A DNA stretch of 64,000 bases from Gammaproteobacteria bacterium (GTDB lineage: Bacteria; Pseudomonadota; Gammaproteobacteria; JACKNK01): contig JACKNJ010000010.1 in the NCBI GenBank assembly GCA_024234895.1, positions 1-64,000 on the forward strand. The letters run 5' to 3'. Both the position numbers and the translations under genes were made by a program. The notes beneath the pieces were generated by a model. That model was not told the origin of the DNA. It worked only from the letters and a program-made list of their open reading frames with translations, and searched no databases. The stretch's first letter is position 1; each line of letters opens with the position of its first letter. Of the stretch, positions 42,023-49,708 are shown piece after piece.

Positions 42023-45000
42023 GTGTCCATACCCGCCGACCATCTCCGCCATTCCGATACCCCATCCTGGTCCGTGACCCGCTGGGCGCTCGGGCATCCG
42101 ATCGGCACGATCATGGTCATGCTCGCCCTGGTCGTGCTCGGTCTGGCCGCGCTCGACCGGCTCAACATCGACCTGCTGCCGAAGCTGATCTACCCGGAAG
42201 TCCGCGTCCGCATCATCGATTCCGGCGTACCCGCCGAGGTCATGGAGGATCGCGTCACCCGCCAGCTCGAGGAACAACTGGCGATCACCGAGAACGCCAT
42301 CGGCGTGCAATCGACCTCCAGCGAGGGCCGTTCCGAGGTCAACCTGTCCTTCGACTACGGCACCGACATCGACATCGCGTTGCGCGATGCCTCCACCCGC
42401 CTCGACCGCGCCAAGCGCTTCCTGCCCGACAGCATCGACGCGCCAGTCATCTACAAGCGCGACCCGTCGCAGATTCCGGTACTGGAATTCGTGGTCGGTT
42501 CTCCGCTGCGCGGCCCGGTGGAACTGCGCACCTGGGTCGACGACGTGTTCGCCAAGTTCTTCCTGAACGTCCCCGGCGTGGCGGCGGCGGAGGTCGGCGG
42601 CGGTCTGGTCCGCGAGATTCTGGTATTGCCGGATCAGCGTCGCATGGCCGCGCTCGGGCTCAGCATCGCGGACCTGCGCGAGGCGCTACGCGCCGGCAAC
42701 ATCGAGACCCCCGCCGGGCGCCTGTACAGCGCGCGCCAGCAGATTCCCGGTCGCACCGCCGGGCGTTTCGAGTCGCTGGATGAACTCGCCGGCATGCCGA
42801 TCCGCGTCGCCGACGGCTCCACGGTGCGGCTCGACGAACTCGCGGAGGTGGTCGACGGCGCCGAGGACGAGAAGCTGCGCGTCCGCAACAACGACATCCC
42901 GGGCGTGAAGCTGTCGATCCAGAAGCAGCCGACCGCGAACACCGTCGCCGTCGTCGACGAAGTGCGCGCGCGCATGGCCTGGCTGAAGGAACAGGGTCTG
43001 GTTCCGGACGACATCCACATCGACGACGTCTCCGATCAGGCCGTGTTTGTGCGCCGCGCGCTGGACAACGCCACCCTCGCCGCCGGCAGCGGCGCGCTGT
43101 TGGCGATGGTCGTGGTGTGGCTGTTCCTCGGCAATCTGCGCCGCACGCTGATCGTCAGTTCGGCAATCCCGATCGCGATCATGGTCACCTTCGCGCTGAT
43201 GGCCTGGGGTGGCCTGACGCTGAACATCATGACCCTCGGCGGGCTCGCGCTCGGCGTCGGCATGCTGGTCGACAACACCATCGTCATGCTCGAGAACATC
43301 CAGCGGCATCAGCGTGACGGCGACCGGGAGGCCGCCGATCACGCCGCCGGCGAGGTGCAGGGCGCGATCATCGCCTCGACCAGCACCAACCTTGCCGCCG
43401 TGCTGCCCTTCCTGTTCATCTCCGGTCTGGTCGGGCTGCTGTTCCGCGAGCTGATCTTCACCATCTCGGCGGCCATCGCGGCCTCGCTGCTGGTCGCGCT
43501 GACGCTGGTGCCGACGCTGGCCGCGCGCGTGCCGTACAAGAAGCCGAACCGGTTCCGGCGCGGCTTCGATCGCGGCATGGAGGCACTCCAGAACGGTTAC
43601 GGCTGGCTGCTCGGGCTGACCATCCGCGCGCCCTGGCTGCCGGCGATCGCCTTCATCGCCGCGCTGGTCGCGCTCGGCCCGCGCCTGCTCGACGAGAAGC
43701 AGGAATTCCTGCCGCCGATGGACGAGGGTCGCGTCAGCATCAACGTGACCGCCGACACCGGCATCACCCTGGACGAGATGGACGCGGCGGTCGCGCGCAT
43801 CGAACAGATCCTGCACGCCCAGCCCGAGACGACCAATGTGTTCACCATCGTCGGCGGGCGCATCTTCGGGCGATCGGAATACGAATCGCCGAACGCCAGC
43901 ACGATCCAGGTGCAGCTGGGGCCGGCGTCGCAACGCCAGGACAGCGACCGCGAGTGGATCAAGCGCATCCAGAAGGAGATCGGCAAGGCGAAGATGGCGG
44001 GCATCACCGTCCGCGCCCGCGCCGAAGGCATCCGTGGCGTGCGCCTGTCCGCCGGCGACGACGACCTGAGCCTGCGCATCACCGGCCCGGACCTGGAAAC
44101 GCTGCGCCGCCTCGGCGACCAGGCGGTCGCGATGCTGAAGAAGGTCGACGGTCTTACCAACGCGCAGCACTCGTCGGAAGAGGTGCAGCAGGAACTCTCC
44201 ATCCAGATCGACCGCAACCGCGCCGCCGATCTCGGCCTCAGCGTCGAGAAGATCGGCAAGGCGCTGCGCGAGGCGCTGGAAGGTGCGGTGGTATCCGACT
44301 ACCTCGACGGCGACCGCAGCTACGACATCCGTCTGCGCATGCCGAGCGTCGACATCGGCGATCCGCAGGCGGTGCAGGAACTGGTCCTGTTCGGACTCGA
44401 AGACCGTCCGCTACGACTGTCCGATGTCGCCTCGGTGGAACTGGTCGAGGCCCCGGCCAGCATCAAGCGCGACCGCCAGACCCGCATCGTCGAGGTCAGC
44501 GCCTCGCTCGGCGAGGGCGTCACGCTGACCGAGGGCATCGCCAGGGCGCGCGCGGCGCTGGCCGACCTCAAACCGCCGACCGGCTACCTGCTCTACGACG
44601 GCGGCGCCAACGACCAGATCGAGAAGGCCAACCGTCTGGCGCTGACCCTGCTCGGCCTGGCGCTGTTCCTGGTCTTCGTGGTCATGGCGGTGCAGTACGA
44701 ATCGATCCGCAACCCGCTCGTCATCATGGCCAGCGTGCCGTTCTGCACCATCGGCGTGGTGCTCGGCCTGGATGCCTACGCGATGCCGCTGTCGATGCCG
44801 GTCTGGCTGGGCCTGATCCTGCTCGCCGGCATCGTGGTCAACAACGCGATCATCGTGGTCGAGTTCATCGAGCTCTACCGCTCACGCGGCCGGAGCTTGC
44901 GCGAGGCCATCGTCGAAGGCGCCCGCCTGCGCCTGCGTCCGGTGCTGATGACCACGCTCACCACCGTGGTCGGCATGCTCCCCCTGGCCCTCGCGCTCGG

Positions 45001-45124
45001 CGATGGCACCGAGATGCTGCAACCGCTCGCCGTGACCATCGTCTACGGCCTGAGCTTCTCGGTACTGGTCAGCCTGTTCCTGGTCCCGGCGATCTACCGC
45101 ATGGTCAATTTCCGCGCGGCCTGA
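42023..45124 (+). CDS. RND-family efflux transporter, inner-membrane pump
   Basis: 1033 residues from GTG 42023 (weak upstream GGGGC; no earlier ATG fits). Twelve transmembrane helices in two halves. Family features are the N-terminal helix, LPKLIYPEVRVRIIDSGVPAEVMEDRVTRQLEE, and helix-4 motif LGVGMLVDNTIVMLENIQRH. AcrB has two adjacent aspartates at that site; here it reads Asp-Asn, as in other RND groups, and C-terminal LAGIVVNNAIIVVEFIEL carries the paired half. No membrane-fusion protein or outer-membrane channel gene is adjacent, which is unusual. Substrate unknown. Confidence 0.93.
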   Translation: MSIPADHLRHSDTPSWSVTRWALGHPIGTIMVMLALVVLGLAALDRLNIDLLPKLIYPEVRVRIIDSGVPAEVMEDRVTRQLEEQLAITENAIGVQSTSSEGRSEVNLSFDYGTDIDIALRDASTRLDRAKRFLPDSIDAPVIYKRDPSQIPVLEFVVGSPLRGPVELRTWVDDVFAKFFLNVPGVAAAEVGGGLVREILVLPDQRRMAALGLSIADLREALRAGNIETPAGRLYSARQQIPGRTAGRFESLDELAGMPIRVADGSTVRLDELAEVVDGAEDEKLRVRNNDIPGVKLSIQKQPTANTVAVVDEVRARMAWLKEQGLVPDDIHIDDVSDQAVFVRRALDNATLAAGSGALLAMVVVWLFLGNLRRTLIVSSAIPIAIMVTFALMAWGGLTLNIMTLGGLALGVGMLVDNTIVMLENIQRHQRDGDREAADHAAGEVQGAIIASTSTNLAAVLPFLFISGLVGLLFRELIFTISAAIAASLLVALTLVPTLAARVPYKKPNRFRRGFDRGMEALQNGYGWLLGLTIRAPWLPAIAFIAALVALGPRLLDEKQEFLPPMDEGRVSINVTADTGITLDEMDAAVARIEQILHAQPETTNVFTIVGGRIFGRSEYESPNASTIQVQLGPASQRQDSDREWIKRIQKEIGKAKMAGITVRARAEGIRGVRLSAGDDDLSLRITGPDLETLRRLGDQAVAMLKKVDGLTNAQHSSEEVQQELSIQIDRNRAADLGLSVEKIGKALREALEGAVVSDYLDGDRSYDIRLRMPSVDIGDPQAVQELVLFGLEDRPLRLSDVASVELVEAPASIKRDRQTRIVEVSASLGEGVTLTEGIARARAALADLKPPTGYLLYDGGANDQIEKANRLALTLLGLALFLVFVVMAVQYESIRNPLVIMASVPFCTIGVVLGLDAYAMPLSMPVWLGLILLAGIVVNNAIIVVEFIELYRSRGRSLREAIVEGARLRLRPVLMTTLTTVVGMLPLALALGDGTEMLQPLAVTIVYGLSFSVLVSLFLVPAIYRMVNFRAA

Positions 45125-45173
45125 GAGCGTGTTTACAAAATCCGGCGCCCTCGGGCCGTTGATCGCCTTTCTG

Positions 45174-45245
45174 TAGGAGCGGCTTCAGCCGCGATCGGCG
45201 TATCGAGATATACCCCCCGCCGATCGCGGCTGAAGCCGCTCCTAC
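45174..45245. repeat. REP-type palindrome
   Basis: Perfect arms GTAGGAGCGGCTTCAGCCGC and GCGGCTGAAGCCGCTCCTAC separated by about 32 bases including GATCGGCG / CGCCGATC, which extends the stem. Lies downstream of the RND pump and immediately before another inverted repeat family. Confidence 0.93.
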
Positions 45246-45255
45246 AGCCCAGCGC

Positions 45256-45380
45256 GTAGGGCGGAAGCCGCAGGCGTTCCGCCAGACGACGGTCGGCGCG
45301 CCCAATCACATTAGGAAAGACTCGTGGGTCGGCGGGAATCCGAGCGACAGCCGGCGGAACGCCTGCGGCTTCCGCCCTAC
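45256..45380. repeat. Inverted repeat, GCGGAAGCCGCAGGCGTTCCGC family
   Basis: Two perfect 28-base arms, starting GTAGGGCGGAAGCCGCAGGC and ending in its complement GCCTGCGGCTTCCGCCCTAC, sit 69 bases apart. Each arm is itself a palindrome (GCGGAAGCC ... GGCGTTCCGC). A degenerate relative lies at 2226-2363. The remaining bases to the next gene show nothing notable. Confidence 0.9.
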
Positions 45381-45468
45381 TTACTGGCACTGGCTGCGGG
45401 TGTCCCGAGTTTCGTAAACCCGCTGAGCAAGAAAAGGCGCGTTCCGGCGCGCGGCGACTGGCCGCGTG

Positions 45469-45771
45469 TCAGAGGAACCGGGTGCGCGCGCGCAGCGCCT
45501 CGATATTGATCGCGACGTCGGCCAACCCGCCATCCGCGCCTTGTCCGACGACCACCCCCTTGCCCGCGACCGGAATCAGGGAGTCGATCCTGAAACGGCC
45601 CTTGGTGCCGCGGATGAAGCATTCCTCGTCGAAATGCAGACGGTCGCCCGCATCGCCCACCTCGTCGGTCTCGATGGTGTCGTAACCGATGATGGCGGCA
45701 ATGTCCGCCGCGTCGGTCACGTCGATGGCTTCGATGGTCTGCTCGGTCGGATCGATCAACAGCGCTTTCAT
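45469..45771 (-). CDS. Small hypothetical protein
   Basis: 100 residues from ATG 45771 (MKALLIDPTEQTIEAIDV). The N-terminus KALLIDP...I..I and a later ECFIRGTKGRFRIDSLIPVAGKGVVVG suggest a compact alpha/beta domain of the DUF3846 type, but the match is weak. Acidic overall, no signal peptide. No operon partners; the next gene on the same strand begins 113 bases upstream. Confidence 0.65.
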   Translation of the reverse strand: MKALLIDPTEQTIEAIDVTDAADIAAIIGYDTIETDEVGDAGDRLHFDEECFIRGTKGRFRIDSLIPVAGKGVVVGQGADGGLADVAINIEALRARTRFL

Positions 45772-45884
45772 GGGCACGCCCTCGGCTTTGGCAATTCGAC
45801 GCACCATCGCCGATGTTGCCCGGAGAGGGAAATCGTTTGTGCTTACCGGGCCTATCGATTTCCTCGATCGGCGGACGGCAGACC

Positions 45885-46658
45885 TCAGAGAGGATCGTTC
45901 GCCAGGGTGAGCCGCACCGGCACCGGCTTGAAGCCCGTCAGGATGCCGTTATCGAGCGCTTTCAGACCGCTGGCGTGGTGCGCGACGCCGACGAGCGCCT
46001 GCACGATCCGGGTCCTGTCCTCCGGACCGACATGACGCGCGACGCCGATGCTGACTTCGAGATCCACCTCGACCTCCTTCAGCACCTTGACCGAGTGCCC
46101 GCAGCCATCGCCGAGCATGGGCACCAGCGCGGCATCGACGCTGCGGTTCGCCAGCAGTTGCCAGGCCTCGTCGATCGATCGGGTGGGCCGGTAGCCGGGC
46201 TGGCGGACCGGGTTCGGGAACAGCGTCACGAACGCCTGGGCGGTCGTGCTCGGCGAACTTTCCCCAGCGACCGTCAGCGAAACCAGGTGCTTTTCGACGT
46301 CCACTTCGTTGTCGGCGCGGGTGACCAGGCGGTAGCTTCGCGGGGTCGTCGAGGTCGCGACCACACTCACGGATTCGTTCTGATCGGTCGCCTCGAAGAA
46401 ATTCCTCGTCGCCACGATGATGTCGTAGGCCCCTTCATCGATGGCATTCCGGAATGCGCGGTTGTCGGCGACCGGAGCCAGTTCCACCGGCGCCCCCATC
46501 TGTTCGCCGAGATAAGCGGAAAGCTCCTCGAAACGGGCGCCGGAACAGCCATCGACCAGCATCGGCTGGACCCCGACGGACAGGTTGGCGGCGGAAACCG
46601 GAGAGACCAGGAACGAGAACAGCGGGCTGACCAGCAGAGCGATGAGGCGCGAGGACAT
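45885..46658 (-). CDS. PhnD-like periplasmic substrate-binding protein
   Basis: 257 residues with a signal peptide (LIALLVSPLFSFLVSPVSAA). NLSVGVQPMLVDGCSGARFEELSAYLGEQMG, APVADNRAFRNAIDEGAYDIIVAT and a second lobe with DEAWQLLANRSVDAALVPM match phosphate/phosphonate-type binding proteins (PBP2, PhnD group). No permease or ATPase genes are adjacent, so it may be an orphan sensor domain protein. Two cysteines (VDGC, GDGC) could pair. Start at ATG 46658. Confidence 0.85.
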   Translation of the reverse strand: MSSRLIALLVSPLFSFLVSPVSAANLSVGVQPMLVDGCSGARFEELSAYLGEQMGAPVELAPVADNRAFRNAIDEGAYDIIVATRNFFEATDQNESVSVVATSTTPRSYRLVTRADNEVDVEKHLVSLTVAGESSPSTTAQAFVTLFPNPVRQPGYRPTRSIDEAWQLLANRSVDAALVPMLGDGCGHSVKVLKEVEVDLEVSIGVARHVGPEDRTRIVQALVGVAHHASGLKALDNGILTGFKPVPVRLTLANDPL

Positions 46659-46882
46659 GGCTTTCGTATCCGGTATCTATTAACGATTCCGAATGCATCG
46701 CAATGACCGGGCCAATTATTTACGCTTGATGACAATTCGCCTCATTTAGCGATTAGCGAAGCGGTTTTCGCGGTCTGGCGCCGTCTCTCCGCCACCCATC
46801 CCGCCAAAGCCCTCACGCAATTTCGTCTGCAATCCGCGACACCTTCCCGCCACCCCGTCGGCGGACGCACCGCGCGGCGGCA

Positions 46883-49282
46883 TCACTCCACGCTGACGCG
46901 CCGCACCTCGGCCAGGTCGGTCTCACCCGCGAGCACCTTGTCGATGCCATCCTGGCGCAGGGTCCGCATCCCCTCGGCCATCGCCAGCCGACGCAATTGC
47001 GCGGTGGTATCGCCGGCGAGTATCCGTTCGCGCATCACCTCGCTGACCAGCAGCATCTCGTAGATGCCGAAGCGCTCCGCATAGCCCGTCTGGGAGCAGC
47101 TCGCGCAGCCCTTGGCCTCATGCACGACGACCCCCGTGTCGCCCGCCCGCGCTTCGATCCATTGCCGGATGCGCGCCTCATGCTGCTCCGCCGACTCGGT
47201 GACCTCGAGGCCGGCCAGATACTCCACTGCCATGGCCCGCACTTCCGCATCGTTCAGCACCCGTTCCGTCCGGCACTTCGGACACAGCCGCCGGACCAGA
47301 CGCTGCGCCAGCACCGCATGCAGCGAATCAGCGAAGTTGAAGCGGTCCACGCCCATGTCCAGCAGACGCGCGACCGTGCCGGCGGCGGTGTTGGTGTGCA
47401 AGGTGGACAGCACCAGATGCCCGGTCAGCGACGCCTCGACGGCCATGCCGATGGTCTCCGCGTCCCGCATTTCGCCGACCATGATGATGTCGGGGTCGGC
47501 CCGCAGGAATGAGCGCATCGCGGTCGCGAAATCCAGGCCCGCCTTGGTGTTGATCTGCACCTGATTGAGACCGGGCTGGCTGATCTCGACCGGGTCCTCC
47601 GCCGTCCATATCTTGCTGCCGGGACGGTTCAGCTCGCGCAATACCGAATGCAGCGTGGTGGTCTTGCCGGACCCGGTCGGGCCGCAGACCAGGACCAGCC
47701 CCTGCGGTTGCGCGATCGCGGAGCGCAGCACGCCCAGATCGCGCTTGCTGAAACCCAGGCGATCCAGCGCCATCGGCTCCCCGTGGCTCAGCAAGCGCAG
47801 GACCATGTTCTCCTGACCGCCGGCGACCGGCACCGAGACGACGCGCAATTCCTGCTCGAGATGACTGAAGCGACGGAAATTGATCTTGCCGTCCAGCGGT
47901 CGGCGATGATCCGCGACGTCCATGTCCGCCATGACCTTGAAGCGCGCGAGCAGCGAGCGATGCAGCGCGACCGGGATACTCCGGTACGGGAACAGCACCC
48001 CGTCGCGACGCAGGCGAATGACCGCGCCCAGTTGGCCGCCCCGACCGCGCCGCGCCTCCAGATGGATATCCGACGCGCGCAGGCTGATGGCATCGCGAAC
48101 CACCTTGTGCGCGAACCGCACCACGAAGGATTCGGTTTCGGAGCCCGGCAGGGTCACCTCATCGGAATCGCCGAACTCGGTGACGTCGAATTCCTCGTCC
48201 CCGCGATCGACATCGAACATCGCGTAGGCGTGCTTGATGGTTTCGTCCAGCTGATCGAGCGGCGCCAGCACCGGGTCTATGAACAGGTTGGTGAGCATGC
48301 GCAGCGTGTCCATGCGCCCCGTATCCAGCGGGTCCTCGACCGCCACCGCGAGGCGCGAGCCGGTGCGGAACAACGGCATCACGTGTTCGCGTCTGGCCAT
48401 TTCCTCGGGGATCAGGGCCAGCACATCGGGATCGATGTCGAAGTTCTTCAGATCGACACTCGGGAAGCCGAGCTGACGGGCGACCGCACGCTGAATCTCC
48501 GCCGGCGTGACCAGCCCCATGTCGACCAGGACCTGGCCGAGGCGACGTCCGCGCCGCTGCGCCTGATCGCGCAGCGCCTCGTCCAGATCGCCATGCGAGA
48601 TCACCCCGTCGTCGACCAGCAGATCGCCAAGATGTTTGCTGGTCGGAGTGCGCCGCTGGCGCTCGATGGCGAGTTCCAGTTCCTTGCGGGTGACCAGCGC
48701 CTTGTCGGTCAGGTATTCGCCGATGCGCTGCCGCCGCACCTCGACCTGTGTGTCGACGGCACGCTGCACGTCGGCCTCGCTGACGTGGTGCGACTGCACC
48801 AGCACCTCGCCGAGTTTCGGCCCGCCGTGGGCGTCGGAGACGGCATCCTGCGGAACGAACAGGCAGCGATAGCGATCTTCATCCTGCTGCGGGTAGAAGT
48901 AGCAGCCGGCGGCATCGCGGCGGGAACCGAAACTGCGTCCGGATATCTGGTCGCCGTCCTTGAACGTGACGCGGAAATCCTGGCGCATCCCGTCCGTGGT
49001 CAGCGCCCCGGAATTGGCACTGTCCGACGGCATGGCCGGGCGCCAGTGGCGGACCGACGGCAACAACAGGAGTTTCACGTCATCGAAAGCGAACCGGCTG
49101 ATCTCGCCGCGTTGCGCGATCTCGACGACCTTCTTTCCCGTGTCGAACCCGACCAGCGTGCCGGTATGGCGACCACCGGCCCGGTCACGCACCAACACCG
49201 GATCGCCGACGCGCACGGCATCGGCGCCATCGTCGACGCTCATCGGCGCCAGCGGGAAATCAACTCGTTTGGAATCGGTCAT
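46883..49282 (-). CDS. GspE/PilB-type secretion ATPase with four MshEN-like repeats
   Basis: 799 residues. Residues 1-150 hold two small SH3-like beta segments (VRVGDPVLVRDRAGG; FRVTFKDGDQISGRSFGS). Residues 155-270 contain four copies of a motif like LGxxLVxxxxVxxxxLxxAxxxQ (155-179, 185-209, 217-240, 246-270), resembling the MshEN c-di-GMP-binding unit. The ATPase follows: GPTGSGKT at 534-541, Asp box WTAEDPVEI, Walker B IIMVGEMRD (599-607), His box LSTLHTNTA, and a zinc site CPKC...CASC (667, 670, 726, 729). It powers a type IV pilus or type II-like machine, but no other pilus or secretion gene is nearby. Confidence 0.93.
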   Translation of the reverse strand: MTDSKRVDFPLAPMSVDDGADAVRVGDPVLVRDRAGGRHTGTLVGFDTGKKVVEIAQRGEISRFAFDDVKLLLLPSVRHWRPAMPSDSANSGALTTDGMRQDFRVTFKDGDQISGRSFGSRRDAAGCYFYPQQDEDRYRCLFVPQDAVSDAHGGPKLGEVLVQSHHVSEADVQRAVDTQVEVRRQRIGEYLTDKALVTRKELELAIERQRRTPTSKHLGDLLVDDGVISHGDLDEALRDQAQRRGRRLGQVLVDMGLVTPAEIQRAVARQLGFPSVDLKNFDIDPDVLALIPEEMARREHVMPLFRTGSRLAVAVEDPLDTGRMDTLRMLTNLFIDPVLAPLDQLDETIKHAYAMFDVDRGDEEFDVTEFGDSDEVTLPGSETESFVVRFAHKVVRDAISLRASDIHLEARRGRGGQLGAVIRLRRDGVLFPYRSIPVALHRSLLARFKVMADMDVADHRRPLDGKINFRRFSHLEQELRVVSVPVAGGQENMVLRLLSHGEPMALDRLGFSKRDLGVLRSAIAQPQGLVLVCGPTGSGKTTTLHSVLRELNRPGSKIWTAEDPVEISQPGLNQVQINTKAGLDFATAMRSFLRADPDIIMVGEMRDAETIGMAVEASLTGHLVLSTLHTNTAAGTVARLLDMGVDRFNFADSLHAVLAQRLVRRLCPKCRTERVLNDAEVRAMAVEYLAGLEVTESAEQHEARIRQWIEARAGDTGVVVHEAKGCASCSQTGYAERFGIYEMLLVSEVMRERILAGDTTAQLRRLAMAEGMRTLRQDGIDKVLAGETDLAEVRRVSVE

Positions 49283-49602
49283 CGAACGGCCGCACCAGTG
49301 GGGAGGATGAGCCCAAGCCTAGCAGCCTGTCGGACTTAGGATGGATCGGCTGCGAACCGCCTATCAGCCATCATTTCAGCTTATCGCTCTCGTTAAAGAG
49401 CCGGGCTATTCGCCTCGATCGATCAACTGAACTGATGGCCGCTATGCGCTTCTCGCGTCGATCCCCCCAAGTCAGACAGGCTGCTAGCTCAGGAACATCG
49501 GCTGCCCACATACGGCAGGCCCGGATTGATGACGTGGCCTGCGGTGCGGGCCCTCGACGCCTCGGCAACCGTTCCTCGGTTTGGCGCCTGCCCCGATGTT
49601 TC
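49283..49602. other. Intergenic stretch without a gene
   Basis: 320 bases between the GspE-type gene and a REP element. GC is lower than in the neighbouring genes. Short frames on both strands lack ribosome sites. GGCTGC / GCAGCC-like fragments are present but no stable terminator with a T-run was found. The promoter of the minus-strand ATPase gene should lie at its left end; no convincing boxes were seen. Confidence 0.4.
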
Positions 49603-49687
49603 GTAGGAGCGGCTTCAGCCGCGATCGGCGTGGCTGGCTTCGACTCCGCTCAGCCAGCGGGGATGCCGATCGCGGCTGAAGCCGCTG
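49603..49687. repeat. Composite REP palindrome
   Basis: Left arm GTAGGAGCGGCTTCAGCCGC, right arm GATCGGCTGAAGCC-like reading GATCGCGGCTGAAGCCGCTG, which lacks the terminal CCTAC. Inside is GGCTGGCTTCGACTCCGC then TCAGCCAGC, the same inner palindrome as at 33297. It lies 21 bases past the stop of the M16 peptidase gene. Confidence 0.9.
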
Positions 49688-49708
49688 ACATCCGGGCGGC
49701 GCCCGGGA

